64,000 nt of DNA from the NCBI RefSeq assembly GCF_003852525.1, contig NZ_QAJL01000003.1, positions 1,152,132-1,216,131 on the forward strand, given 5' to 3'. This document shows, in pieces, positions 43,595 through 54,100 of this stretch (position 1 is the stretch's first letter; each line of letters opens with the position of its first letter). Both the position numbers and the translations under genes were made by a program. The notes below the pieces were generated by a model. It made no database searches and was not told the DNA's origin. It was given only the letters and a program-made list of their open reading frames with translations. The stretch is from Pedobacter sp. KBW06 (GTDB lineage: Bacteria; Bacteroidota; Bacteroidia; Sphingobacteriales; Sphingobacteriaceae).

Positions 43595-45157
43595 CTACTT
43601 CAACAACCACATTACCTGGTTAACGTCATCATTGCCACCAAATTGACTTTGAATGGCTGCAGATACATTTGCGCCATTATAATCCAGTTCATTCGATGGA
43701 TAAAGCCAGCGTACAGGAAATTTGGTGCTTGGCATATTCAGGTTCGTGGCACTGTTTAAAGTGAATACCGGATAACCTGTTCTTCTATTTTCATACCAGG
43801 CGCTGTACTTGCTTCCCTGTAAAAAATTTGCCACATACTTCTGCGTAATGATTTGCGCAATCTGCTCCTCATCTGAGCCTGCAAGGGCTACCCCCGGGCT
43901 GGCCGGAAAAGCAGCAATATATCCCGCATCCATTTTCATGTTGTGATGATAATCCATCAGGTCAGGTGTATTTCCTGCGATGAAATTCATAGAGCTGCTG
44001 ATTCCTGCGGCGTAATAAGTCTGGGCAGGCGTTCCGCTGATCCAACCCCTCAGGCTGGCTTCGGCAAGAATGAACTGCAGGTCCCAGTAACTGAATACAC
44101 TCACCGCTTCGGCATTTACCAACTGTACATAACGGTTGTTCAGATCTGCATAATCTTTTCCTACCCTGCGGGTTTGAAGACTGGAAAAAGCATCTGAAGG
44201 AGCGACTCCCGGATATGCATTGTAATCTGATTCAGACAAACCTCCTGAGATCTTAACCGGAGAAGGCTTGGCATAATAAAACAGACGTTTATCTTTCAGC
44301 GTTCTCATTGGGTCCAGCAAAGTATTGGAAAGCATCGTGTAATTTGATTTCACAAAAGAATTCCCTGATCCGGCAGGAACGTCAGACCATGGATAGTTTT
44401 GTCCGGCAATATTGTTGTAAGCCAATGCAAAATTATCTTTAAAATCGCGCATCAAAGGGCGGTTGGCCACGATATCTTTAAACTTTTCTATGACTTTTAA
44501 ATCTGCATCAGCCGTTTTTTTATACAGATTAATCAGGACATGAAGCTCGAAGCTATTGGTTAACCTTCTCCAGTTGTCTGCTTTCCCGGCATATATCGGA
44601 TCGCCGTCGAAGTTCGCGCCTTCCGCAAAAAGCTGATTTGCCAGATCCAGTTCCGCAAGGATTCCCTGAAAAACAGCTTTCTGGGTGTCATATTTGGGAC
44701 GTAAAACATTTTCTGTTTCTGCTTTGATTGCTTCAGTAAAAGGCACATCTCCAACCTGCATCGTGACCTGAAAAAACTGCCAGGCACGAATAAAGTGCCC
44801 CAATGCCTGATAAGATTTCTTTAAGGCCTCACTGGTCGCATATTTCTCCATTGGCGCAATGTTGCGAAGCAAGGTTAAACGGCCAAAATCTGCCCTGTTA
44901 ATTTTATTGTACTGAAGGTTCTCCTGCCCTTCACCCCAGGTGATGTACTTCCCTAAGAGAAAAGGCTGGATAAATGCCTTTTGAGTGCTGATATCACTAC
45001 GGGTGATGTTCAGGATCATACCGGTAGCCAGGATGGAGGAACTCACCTCACCTGTTTTATCCGGATTTGAATTGATATCATCAAACTTCTTACATCCGGG
45101 GGTTAACAATGCCAGCGTGGGCAATATTAACATATATTTTAAAAGAGTATTTTTCAT
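43595..45157 (-). CDS. SusD/RagB-family outer membrane lipoprotein
   Basis: 520 residues. Lipoprotein signal MKNTLLKYMLILPTLALLTPGC with Cys22. The mature protein is the helical SusD-like-2 type: FDDINSNPDKTGEVSSSI, FQVTMQVGDVPFTEA, WDLQFILAEASLRGW, and a C-terminal RWLYPSNELDYN region. It would cap the SusC barrel and present the substrate. Its partner SusC is just upstream (114-bp gap with a hairpin) and the permease operon is immediately downstream, so the substrate may not be a glycan. Confidence 0.92.
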   Translation of the reverse strand: MKNTLLKYMLILPTLALLTPGCKKFDDINSNPDKTGEVSSSILATGMILNITRSDISTQKAFIQPFLLGKYITWGEGQENLQYNKINRADFGRLTLLRNIAPMEKYATSEALKKSYQALGHFIRAWQFFQVTMQVGDVPFTEAIKAETENVLRPKYDTQKAVFQGILAELDLANQLFAEGANFDGDPIYAGKADNWRRLTNSFELHVLINLYKKTADADLKVIEKFKDIVANRPLMRDFKDNFALAYNNIAGQNYPWSDVPAGSGNSFVKSNYTMLSNTLLDPMRTLKDKRLFYYAKPSPVKISGGLSESDYNAYPGVAPSDAFSSLQTRRVGKDYADLNNRYVQLVNAEAVSVFSYWDLQFILAEASLRGWISGTPAQTYYAAGISSSMNFIAGNTPDLMDYHHNMKMDAGYIAAFPASPGVALAGSDEEQIAQIITQKYVANFLQGSKYSAWYENRRTGYPVFTLNSATNLNMPSTKFPVRWLYPSNELDYNGANVSAAIQSQFGGNDDVNQVMWLLK

Positions 45158-45190
45158 TTGAATATATTTAATATTATCGGTTATGAAGCG

Positions 45191-45234
45191 ATCATGAGCA
45201 CATTCATTGCTTTTTTTAGCGGTATGCTCATGAT
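45191..45234 (-). promoter_or_regulatory. Hairpin between susC and susD
   Basis: 10-bp perfect stem ATCATGAGCA / TGCTCATGAT with a 24-nt loop in the 114-bp gap between the two genes. It may reduce or stabilise the downstream mRNA, giving different SusC and SusD levels; no T-tract on the reverse strand. Confidence 0.5.
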
Positions 45235-45271
45235 GGTTTCATCTGTTATATTTTTACGATCTACAATAAGA

Positions 45272-48200
45272 TTACAAGCCTAATTTAATATTGAAACCCA
45301 GCATGCGCTGCGATGGCGAGTTCAGGTTTTCAGTATCTACATCCGGATCCGAGTATTTGAAGTTCGTCCACATGAATAAATTCTGTCCTGTAACAGAGAA
45401 AGAAGCGCGCTTCAATCCCAGTTTACCAATGATCTTTGGCGAGAAGGTATATCCCAGCGACAGTTCACGAAGTTTCACAAAAGACTCATTCTGAATCCCT
45501 TTATCTCCTCCTCTGAAATTCTGTGCGAAATCCTGGTAACCTACCTTTACGTCATTTGGTGCATATTGTCTGGTATCGCTCGTGATCTGTCCGTATTTAT
45601 CAAATACTACACTTCCCGAAATCACTTTCACCCCCTGCCCTACATAATTGTTCAGGCCATTCACTACCTGATCATAACGGTATTGGTTGTCCGAATCAGG
45701 ATTTGTTCCTGTATCCCACATCTTATCGTACATATAATTGTACATCAGTCCACCTATCCTGCCATCGATATTTACACTCATATTCCAGTTTTTATAGCGG
45801 AAATTATTGAGGAATCCAAAGCTGAAATCAGGCTCTCCATAACCATACTTCTTCTGATAATCACTGTTTACAGGGTAACCATTATTGAAGATGACATTCC
45901 CCTGCGGATCTCTCAGCCAATAGTTGGCTTTATAAGTATCCAGACGTTGTCCTTTCTTGGTCCATAAGTCGTCGGGAGAATACTGAGGATCTGTGTTTAC
46001 ATAATAACGGTGTTGCTGTGCCCAGTTCATGGTTGCATACCATTCGAAATCCCTGCTTTTAATCACCGATCCATCTACTGTGATCTCTATACCTCTGCGC
46101 TCATAAGTCTCCTTGCTGTTCACAATTGCCATACTGAATCCACTGGAACCAGGTAAATAGGCCGTGTTTCCTTTTTCTTTGGTATCCGTCTGCCTGTTGT
46201 AGTAATACTTGTTAAAATAAGCCACATCAAAGTGCAGGCGTTTTTTAAACAGGTATCCTGCTGTACCAATTTCCCAGGTGCGTTGTGAACTTGGAAGTAA
46301 GCCTTCACCCAGTAAATAATTCCGGTAACTTCCAGAATTAAGGGTATTCCAGGCGGCAGTGGTCGTACTGTACACATTATTGATCGCATAAGGATCAAAT
46401 GCAGTTTTAAAGACAGACCATGATCCGCGAAGCTTAAACATGTCGATTACTTCAGGCAGTTTAACCAGTTCCGAAATCACCACACTGGAACCAATGGAAG
46501 GGTAGAAATAATCCCTTGAAGATTTTGGCTGCGCCGAATTCCAGTCATTTCTGCCGGTGAAATCTAAAAACACAGCATCATTCCATCCAACAGAAGCCCT
46601 GCCATAAAGACTGTTGATTTGTCTTGCGCTATGATCAGGAGTCACTGTTGGAGGCTCGATCGAACCTGCTAGAGAGAAGAATGTTGGAGAAATCAATCCG
46701 TTTTTCGTCGTTGCTTTTAACCATTCATTGGAATAATAGTAAAGTGTTCCCCCGGCAAGTGCATCAAAAGACCATTTGTTGATTTTCTTTTTATAAGTTA
46801 AAATCAGGTCATTGTTGGTACTGAACTGTGATTTATTCTGGATGCTGTACATCCCCCTGGCGTTCCAGCCTCCACGGGTGGAGAAAATATTTGAGGTAGG
46901 ATTTCTCATCGTCTCTGCATTGTTCAGGTTGTCATATCCCAGACGCAGCATCAGGTTAAAATCCTCATTGAACTTATAATTGGCCGTTACATTTGCATTC
47001 ACGGTATTTTCTGTAATGCCACTTAACTTCTCATTTGCAATCAGATAAGGATTGTCATACCAGTTGGTATACATCCAGTTCTGCGTTTTATTCGGTACCA
47101 CCCAATAATCTTTATAATCGCGAATGTCGTATTCCGTCCCCGTCCACATCACTAACTGATATAGGTATCCCTGGTTATCATAACCACCTCCCCAAACTTG
47201 CGGGGCAGAACGGCGGCTAATGCCAAGGTGACTTTCAATTTTAAACTGATCGTTGATTTTAATCTCCCCACCGGAAGTCAGGTTCATCATGTTCAATTTC
47301 TGATTTGGAAACTGACCTTTATTATAAATGTGATTTAAGCCGATTCTAAAACTTCCGTTTTCACCAGTCTGAGCGATGGAAATGTTGTTATTGGTGATGA
47401 CCCCTGTACTCATAAAGTTTTTGAGGTTGTCTTTTCCAACAGAAACCAATGGGCGGTTGTCTTCAAATTGCTTGGTTGCGGGATTCCAGTCTCTCGCTGT
47501 ATTGCCAGCATTCAGCCTTGGCCCCCAGACATAATCGTTATCGATCTTTCCATTCTGCCCACGTCCATAAGAGCTTTGTACTTCAGGAACAGCAAGGTAT
47601 CCCAGCTGAAGCATGGTATTGCTGTTAAAATCTACTGCGAAACCTTTTCCTGCTGCACCTTTCTTGGTCGTGATCAGGAGTACACCACCAATGGCTCTGG
47701 AACCATAAAGGGCTGACGCTGTTGAACCTTTCAGTAAGTCCATGCTTTCTATATCATCCGCAGGAACATCACGAAGGGTCATATTGCCATAAGGCACCCC
47801 ATCAATCACCAATAAAGCATCCTCTCCACGAAGTTCCAGCTTCGGCTTTCCATTAAACTCTGTAGAATTTTTTACGACCAAACCAGCCACCTGACCCGTT
47901 AAGGAAGTTCCAAGGTCCACACCTTTAACGGTCTGGATTTTATCTCCACCAATTTTCTGCACCGCATAACCCAGGGATTTTTCAGATCGTTTGATCCCGA
48001 GGGCAGTCACAACGATCTCCGAAAGCTCCTGTTTCTGTGCCTCCATAACAATATTCAGGACCGCACTTGCTGCGGTTACCGTAACTTCTTTAGTCACATA
48101 GCCCAGAAATTTCACTACCAGTACATCTCCTGCTTTCGCATTCACGACAAACTCTCCTGAAGCACTGGCAGAAGCCCCCTCTTTGGTCCCTTTAACCTGG

Positions 48201-48661
48201 ATGGATGCACCCGGCAGCGGATTTCCTTCCGTATCTACCACCTTCCCCCTGATGTTAACCCAGGCCTCCGGATTTTCCATTCTGTTTCTGTTTTCCGGTT
48301 CAATCTTCTTGATCACAACCGTTTTATTCATGATCATATAGGAGAAAGGACGGTCTTTCAAAATCTGGCTAAGCGCCTCATCCAGGGTCACATTCCTAAA
48401 GTTCACACTGATCTTTCCTTCTTCCTTGATCAGTTTATTGTTGTAAAAAAAAGTATAACCGCTTTGTTTTTTGATGCTTTCAAACAAGCTGTTAAAAGAG
48501 CTGTTTTTTTCTGAAAGCGTAATCCTTTGCGAGAAACCATCTGCGGATACCTGGAGGCAGCCGAGAAAGAGTAAAATTACTGTTAGTTTCATGGCCAATA
48601 AAATCTTAATTGAGCTGAACCTCCCGACAAAAGAGGCTTTACTACATGAGTTTAAATTCAT
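45272..48661 (-). CDS. SusC/RagA-family TonB-dependent receptor with STN domain
   Basis: 1129 residues. After a signal sequence, an STN domain (~52-112; NSSFNSLFESIKKQSGYTFFY, VTLDEALSQILK) is followed by a carboxypeptidase-regulatory-like plug extension (~132-212; INIRGKVVDTEGNPLPGASIQV), the TonB plug (~225-340; LSEIVVTALGIKRSEKSLGYAV with a SusC-type box, GSTASALYGSRAIGGVLLITTK) and a beta-barrel ending in GFNIKLGL. STN-bearing receptors usually signal through a FecR/ECF pair, and that pair is encoded directly upstream. Imports a substrate with TonB energy. Confidence 0.93.
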   Translation of the reverse strand: MNLNSCSKASFVGRFSSIKILLAMKLTVILLFLGCLQVSADGFSQRITLSEKNSSFNSLFESIKKQSGYTFFYNNKLIKEEGKISVNFRNVTLDEALSQILKDRPFSYMIMNKTVVIKKIEPENRNRMENPEAWVNIRGKVVDTEGNPLPGASIQVKGTKEGASASASGEFVVNAKAGDVLVVKFLGYVTKEVTVTAASAVLNIVMEAQKQELSEIVVTALGIKRSEKSLGYAVQKIGGDKIQTVKGVDLGTSLTGQVAGLVVKNSTEFNGKPKLELRGEDALLVIDGVPYGNMTLRDVPADDIESMDLLKGSTASALYGSRAIGGVLLITTKKGAAGKGFAVDFNSNTMLQLGYLAVPEVQSSYGRGQNGKIDNDYVWGPRLNAGNTARDWNPATKQFEDNRPLVSVGKDNLKNFMSTGVITNNNISIAQTGENGSFRIGLNHIYNKGQFPNQKLNMMNLTSGGEIKINDQFKIESHLGISRRSAPQVWGGGYDNQGYLYQLVMWTGTEYDIRDYKDYWVVPNKTQNWMYTNWYDNPYLIANEKLSGITENTVNANVTANYKFNEDFNLMLRLGYDNLNNAETMRNPTSNIFSTRGGWNARGMYSIQNKSQFSTNNDLILTYKKKINKWSFDALAGGTLYYYSNEWLKATTKNGLISPTFFSLAGSIEPPTVTPDHSARQINSLYGRASVGWNDAVFLDFTGRNDWNSAQPKSSRDYFYPSIGSSVVISELVKLPEVIDMFKLRGSWSVFKTAFDPYAINNVYSTTTAAWNTLNSGSYRNYLLGEGLLPSSQRTWEIGTAGYLFKKRLHFDVAYFNKYYYNRQTDTKEKGNTAYLPGSSGFSMAIVNSKETYERRGIEITVDGSVIKSRDFEWYATMNWAQQHRYYVNTDPQYSPDDLWTKKGQRLDTYKANYWLRDPQGNVIFNNGYPVNSDYQKKYGYGEPDFSFGFLNNFRYKNWNMSVNIDGRIGGLMYNYMYDKMWDTGTNPDSDNQYRYDQVVNGLNNYVGQGVKVISGSVVFDKYGQITSDTRQYAPNDVKVGYQDFAQNFRGGDKGIQNESFVKLRELSLGYTFSPKIIGKLGLKRASFSVTGQNLFMWTNFKYSDPDVDTENLNSPSQRMLGFNIKLGL

Positions 48662-48885
48662 ATTTTTGAATGTTTTGGTTTATTCATTAATTATCCAATA
48701 AGTATTTTTTGAGGTCAACCGGAACAATGTTCCATTCTGATATGATCGGATGGGCAATCCGGATCCTGTTGCGAGCAGGGTCCGGTTTATTCCTTCATAT
48801 GAGATCGTTGTTTTCGAGTATCTATTTTTTCATATCCTACCGTTTTGGGTTTAACAATACATGAGTTATATATTTGGGTTAGTAT
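48662..48885 (-). promoter_or_regulatory. susC leader region with two inverted repeats
   Basis: The 224-bp gap between fecR and susC contains a 13-bp palindrome GGAAC-AAT-GTTCC (48721-48733) and a stem CCGGATCCTG / CAGGGTCCGG (48759-48785, one G-T pair). These could mark the ECF-dependent promoter or a 5' untranslated structure for susC. No matching -33/-7 element was identified with confidence. Confidence 0.4.
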
Positions 48886-50019
48886 TTATTTGATCACAAA
48901 CAGTTTCCTGCCTTCAATTTTAAAATGCGTTCCTTCAAATTCCAGGATCTTCAGCACTTCAGATAATTTCACTCCACGGGGGATGTCTCCGACAAACTCA
49001 TCATCAGGACGGTCTACCTGGTAAACTACCTCCACATCGTACCATCGCGACAATTGACGCAATACCGAATGAAGGGTCTCTTTTTCAAAATGGAAGAAAC
49101 CATTTTTCCAGGCCATAGCCTGTTCTATATTCGCCGGGCTGACTTTAATTTTCCCTGCTGACCGGAAGCCTAAAGTAGCCTGCTGACCAGGCTTAAGCAG
49201 CATCACATTTCCGGCAGAAACCTTTACACTCCCCTCCAGAAGCGTAGTTTTCACCTCTCCCTCATCTTCATAAGAATTGATGTTAAAATGTGTTCCCAAT
49301 ACCTCCACCTGCTGTTGTGCAGTGCTGACAATAAAGGGTAGTTTTTTATTCTTTGCCACTTCAAAATAAGCCTCTCCCTTCAACTCCACTTTACGCTGGC
49401 TCAGGTGGGCAAATGTGGTAGGAAACTTGATCGAAGAAGCAGCATTCAGCCAAACACTCGTTCCATCAGGCAAATTGATCTGGTAAACACCTCCTCTTGG
49501 CGTGCTGATGGTATTATAAGCCAATTCTTTTGTATCAGACGGAACGATCGCATAAACCAGCTGTCCGTCTGCATTTTTGGTAATCTTTACACCAGCCTGT
49601 TCTGCCAGCTGGCCGTTTCCTGCATCGGTCAGTGAAATCTGCGAGCCGTCAGATAAAGTCAGGGTTGCCTTATTGCCGCCCGGTGCGGCATCATGCTTCG
49701 CATTTACCGTGGTTATGGAATTTAAAGTATTGCCGGTGCCGGAGTAAAAATAGAACCCGGCAAAAATGACAATCAGGATACTGGCAGCAGCAGCCAGCTT
49801 TGGCCATAAAGGTTTTGGCTGATTGGCACGCTGGTAATCCATTTCGTCGGCATCAGAAATCTTCGCCTCTTCATTCCAGGCTTCCAGCAGCTGATCATCC
49901 AGTTTTCCTTCTTTTGTTAACTGCACAAAAAGCTCCAGTTCCTCATCACTGAGTTGTTTGTCCAGGTAACGCTGAACAAGGATCTTGTAAAATTCGTTTT
50001 CTTCCATACGGCTGACCAT
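48886..50019 (-). CDS. FecR-family anti-sigma factor
   Basis: 377 residues. Short cytoplasmic N-terminal sigma-binding part (YLDKQLSDEELELFVQLTKEGKLDDQLLEAW), one transmembrane helix around residues 72-92 (LAAAASILIVIFAGFYFYSG), then periplasmic FecR domain with TISTPRGGVYQINLPDGTSVWLNAASSIKFPTTFA and a C-terminal DUF4974-like region (FHFEKETLHSVLRQLSRWYDVEVVYQ). It relays STN binding of SusC to the ECF sigma factor upstream. An ATG four codons downstream is an alternative start. Confidence 0.93.
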   Translation of the reverse strand: MVSRMEENEFYKILVQRYLDKQLSDEELELFVQLTKEGKLDDQLLEAWNEEAKISDADEMDYQRANQPKPLWPKLAAAASILIVIFAGFYFYSGTGNTLNSITTVNAKHDAAPGGNKATLTLSDGSQISLTDAGNGQLAEQAGVKITKNADGQLVYAIVPSDTKELAYNTISTPRGGVYQINLPDGTSVWLNAASSIKFPTTFAHLSQRKVELKGEAYFEVAKNKKLPFIVSTAQQQVEVLGTHFNINSYEDEGEVKTTLLEGSVKVSAGNVMLLKPGQQATLGFRSAGKIKVSPANIEQAMAWKNGFFHFEKETLHSVLRQLSRWYDVEVVYQVDRPDDEFVGDIPRGVKLSEVLKILEFEGTHFKIEGRKLFVIK

Positions 50020-50080
50020 TCAAACAGGAAGACAATATTTGAGGCAGGCAAGGGTAGCTGGAAATAGATTTTTTTTAAAA

Positions 50081-50674
50081 TTATTTTAGAAAGACGGTCA
50101 GAAGTACACTCAATGAGATTCCAAGGTCTCTTTTCGCAGAGGCACTCAGAATTTTCATGGAGCCCACCATGTGGTTTTTTACTGCATTTCTGGAGATCCC
50201 CAGTTCGGTAGCCACCTCATCGTAACTTTTGCCCTGTTGCCTGCATAACTTAAAGATCTCCCTGGTCCTGGAGGGTAAAGCATCCAATGCTTTTTCCAGG
50301 TATTCATGATACTCTTTACTTAAAAGGCTTTCTTCCGTATCATTTCTTTCTTCTACAAAAGAATTCAGCACTTCCGACATGGCCACATCAGAGCGTAATG
50401 CTTTTTTAAGACTGTTCAAGGTATGGTTTCTGGCCATAATAAACAGATAAGCCCTGATTGAGCGGACTTCACACAGTTTAGATTTACATTGCCAGATCTT
50501 GATAAAAATCTCCTGAGTAAGGTCCTCAGACAAGTCTGTAGAATGCACAAACTTCTTGATATACTGATAAATCGGGGCACTATAACGATCATAAAGTTCC
50601 GCAAAAGCAGTCTCCTCCCCGGCGATTAACCTGGTCTTGAGATCATGATCTGAAAGTGTTTGCTGTAATGACAT
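50081..50674 (-). CDS. ECF-family RNA polymerase sigma-70 factor
   Basis: 197 residues. Region 2 (AFAELYDRYSAPIYQYIKKFVHSTDLSEDLTQEIFIKIWQ) and region 4 (LDALPSRTREIFKLCRQQGKSYDEVATELGISRNAVKNHM) are clear. It lies just upstream of fecR on the same strand, the standard cell-surface signalling arrangement for SusCD systems in Bacteroidota. It should recruit RNA polymerase to the susC promoter when the substrate is present. Confidence 0.92.
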   Translation of the reverse strand: MSLQQTLSDHDLKTRLIAGEETAFAELYDRYSAPIYQYIKKFVHSTDLSEDLTQEIFIKIWQCKSKLCEVRSIRAYLFIMARNHTLNSLKKALRSDVAMSEVLNSFVEERNDTEESLLSKEYHEYLEKALDALPSRTREIFKLCRQQGKSYDEVATELGISRNAVKNHMVGSMKILSASAKRDLGISLSVLLTVFLK

Positions 50675-51123
50675 GTTTGAATCCCCGAAACTAATTTATC
50701 AAAATTAAGTTAATGTAACATATATGTTTCCGAATTAATAATTCTGAGCCATGTAATCCCTAATTTTTCAACAACAGACCATACAATCAGGTTTCACCCA
50801 AAAATAATGGGCTTAACCCCTAAAAAATGAGATCGTTAACTTTATTTTTCAACAAACACAATATTTAACAACAAATTAACATCAGCGGAATTTTTTGCGT
50901 ATATTTTTGGCAATCTAAACCTACGCTCTTATGAAACCATCATGATCTTACAGGTCACCACAGGAAAGCAGATCAGGATCATGATCGCTTTATAACCGCT
51001 AAACCATCACCACAAGTCACTAAGAACCAACAAACTAAGCACACAAAGGCTTGAGAAGCACTCAAAATCAATAAAAAGATCAAAAAAAACCAATAACTCC
51101 ACAAAAAAAACAATTACATCCCT
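50675..51123. other. 449-bp divergent intergenic region
   Basis: A-rich region between the sigma factor and the T9SS substrate gene. A TATTTTTG motif (TAnnTTTG-like) near 50903-50910 could be a -7 element for the rightward gene, but no -33 TTTG is placed well. GATCATGATC-type palindromic repeats occur near 50943 and 50978-50988. No gene seen. Confidence 0.4.
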
Positions 51124-54100
51124 ATGAAAAAACAATTACTCTTGTTGTTATTTTTTGCTGTTCTTTATTTTCCCGCCCAACTTCGTGCGCAAATTGCCAG
51201 TTGGGATTTCAGCGGACAGGGTCAGCCCGTCACCTCCACAGCAAACACCTATGATGCGGGGCTTACCGCAGCCCCCGTACTCACAAGAGGAGCCGGTGCC
51301 CCTGCCAGTTCAGCCAATAATTCCTTCAGAACCACTGGCTTTAAGAACGACGGAATTAATGTCGCAAACACAGATTATTTCCAGGTGACCCTCACAGCAT
51401 CCAGCGGAAAAACGATTTCATTAGCCAGCATCAATGCAATTTTCGCTGGGACTGCAACTTATTATCAGAATCCAGGAGTAAGTGTACAGTTTGCTTACAG
51501 CCTGGACGGGAATACGTTTAGCCTTATTGGCGCTCCTTCTACTGTTCTGGCAGCAAACGTGACCAATCCAACAGCAAACCCTTTTCCAACCATCAGCCTG
51601 TCAGGGGTTTCTGCGTTGCAAAATGTGGCTGCGGGAACCACCATTACGCTTCGTTTTTATGCAAGCGGACAAAGCGGCACCGGTGGCTGGGGTTTCAATT
51701 CTCCTGCCCCGGGAAGAATGGGCTTTGAGATTGGGGGAAGTACCTCCAGTACCGGTGGAACGGACAATACACCACCAGTAAATGCTCTTACCTACCCAAA
51801 ACTCAACGACATCAGCGCGACCTCCCTTGATCTTTTAACGAACATCAATGAAGCGGGGACTACTTATTATGTATTGATTCCAGCCTCAGGAACCGCACCA
51901 ACCAGCCCCACACAAATAAAAAATGGCCAGGATGGCAATGGAATTGCCGCATTCAAATCAGGCAGCATTGCAAATACCGCCAATATAGAGGCCATTGCAA
52001 CGATCAATGGTTTAAATCCGAACACCGCCTATAAAATCTTCAGCGTTTCCGCAGATGCTGCAGCCATTCCTAATCTTCAAACGACATTTTCTACCTTAAA
52101 TACAACGACCCTAAATCCGGATGTCACAGCTCCGGTTAATACCGCAGGCTACCCTAAAATAGGCACCATTGGCAATACTACACTAGAATTGATCAGCAAC
52201 ATAAATGAAGATGGAACAACATATTATGTCTTAATTCCAGCTAGCGGAACCGCGCCAACTACCACCGCACAGGTAAAAGCAGGTCTGGACGGAAATGGAA
52301 TTCCAGCATTAAAGTCGGGCCCGATGGTAAATACAGCCAATACTGATGTCGCACAGACCATCACCGGACTGGTTGCCGGCACCGCCTATAATATTTACCT
52401 GGTCGCATCCGATGAAAGCCTAAACACGCAAACAACCATCAGCATCCTGAATGCGAGGACCAAGAACCCTCCCGCCTTAAACATTCCGGTAATCATCAGC
52501 CAGTATTACGAAGGTACCTCCACCAATAAGTGGATTGAACTGAGCAACCTGAGCAACAGCCCGGTCAACACGGCTACTTTACAATTAAAGCTGGCATTGT
52601 ATAACATTTCCGGAGATGCAGGAAACATTAACATTACACCGAACCCATCCCAGACCATGAACCTCAACGTGATCATTCCCGCTCAGGGAACAGTATTGAT
52701 CGGCAATACAGGAAATGGTGCTGAGGTTCCCTATTTAACCTCTGCCAGCGCCGCACAAACGAGTAACCTGGTGATCAACTTCAATGGAAACGACGGTATC
52801 ACCTTGTTGGACAACGACAACAACATCATTGATGCTTTCGGACAAGGCATCAACGCAAAAGACATCTCTTATGTCAGAAATATCTCTGTAACCGGACCAA
52901 CGCCAACATTCAACCTGAACGACTGGACCCAATTGCCGATCTCTATCGTTCAGAATGCGATTGACGACGATGACCTGAACCGCCTGGGTGTTCACCTGCC
53001 ACCAAACCTTCCGCCCTGTGCAGCACCAGCTACCATTGCCAGTTCACTGGTTTTCAGCAGTGTCAGCACCAACAGCATTACAGGGAGCTTTACCGCAGCT
53101 GCAGATGCCAATGAATACCTGATCATCAGAAGCTTATCACCAAACCTGACGGCCTTACCGGTAGATGGAACCGTTTACAACAAAGGGACTGCTATTGGTG
53201 GTGGTATTGTCAGCGACCGCATTATAGGCCGGACTTTTACAGATACCGGACTCCCGAGTTCCACAACCTATTATTACTTCATTTTCTCCTTAAACAACAT
53301 CTCCTGTACCGGAGGACCAAAATACCTGAGCACAACTTACCTCAGCGGATCTGAAGTCACCAAAACCCCGGCTCCCTGCAGCATTCCTGCAAACCAGCCT
53401 ACTGCTTTTACCGTAACTTCTTCAAACTACAACTTCATCCAGGGGACTTATGCACCAACAGGCAATGCCGATGAATACCTGGTGGTCATGAGCACGAACA
53501 ACAGCCTTACTGCCGGCCCTGTTAACCAAACAACATACAACGTTGGAGATGCTCTGGGAGGTGGTATTGTCATTAAAAGAGGAACCGGAAATGGATTCAT
53601 CAGAAGCGGACTCGCTCAGAATACCACTTACTATTTTTACATCTTTTCCCTGAACAGCAGCTGTAGCGGCGGCCCATTGTACCTGAGCAGCAACCCACTC
53701 AGCGGAAGCCAGAAAACAGGTATTTTAGATGTAAACAACCTCAACTTCTATTACGGAAACCTGCACAGCCACAGCAGTTATTCTGATGGAAATAAAGACG
53801 ATAAGACTAAAAAACCTGAGGACGATTATGAATTTGCAAAGAATTCCATGAAAATGGACTTTTTAGGACTTTCTGAGCACAACCACACCGGGGCAGGAAT
53901 GTCACTGGCCAATTGGCAGCCAGGTATGGATGCCGCTAAAAAAGCAACAACCTCTACTTTCCTGGCCCTTCATGGTATGGAATGGGGAGTCATCAGCGGC
54001 GGCGGTCACGTGATCGTTTATGGGATAGACTCCCTGATCGGATGGGAAAGCGGAGAGCACCAGATTTACGTTCCTAAAAGCGTATATACCGGTCCTACCG

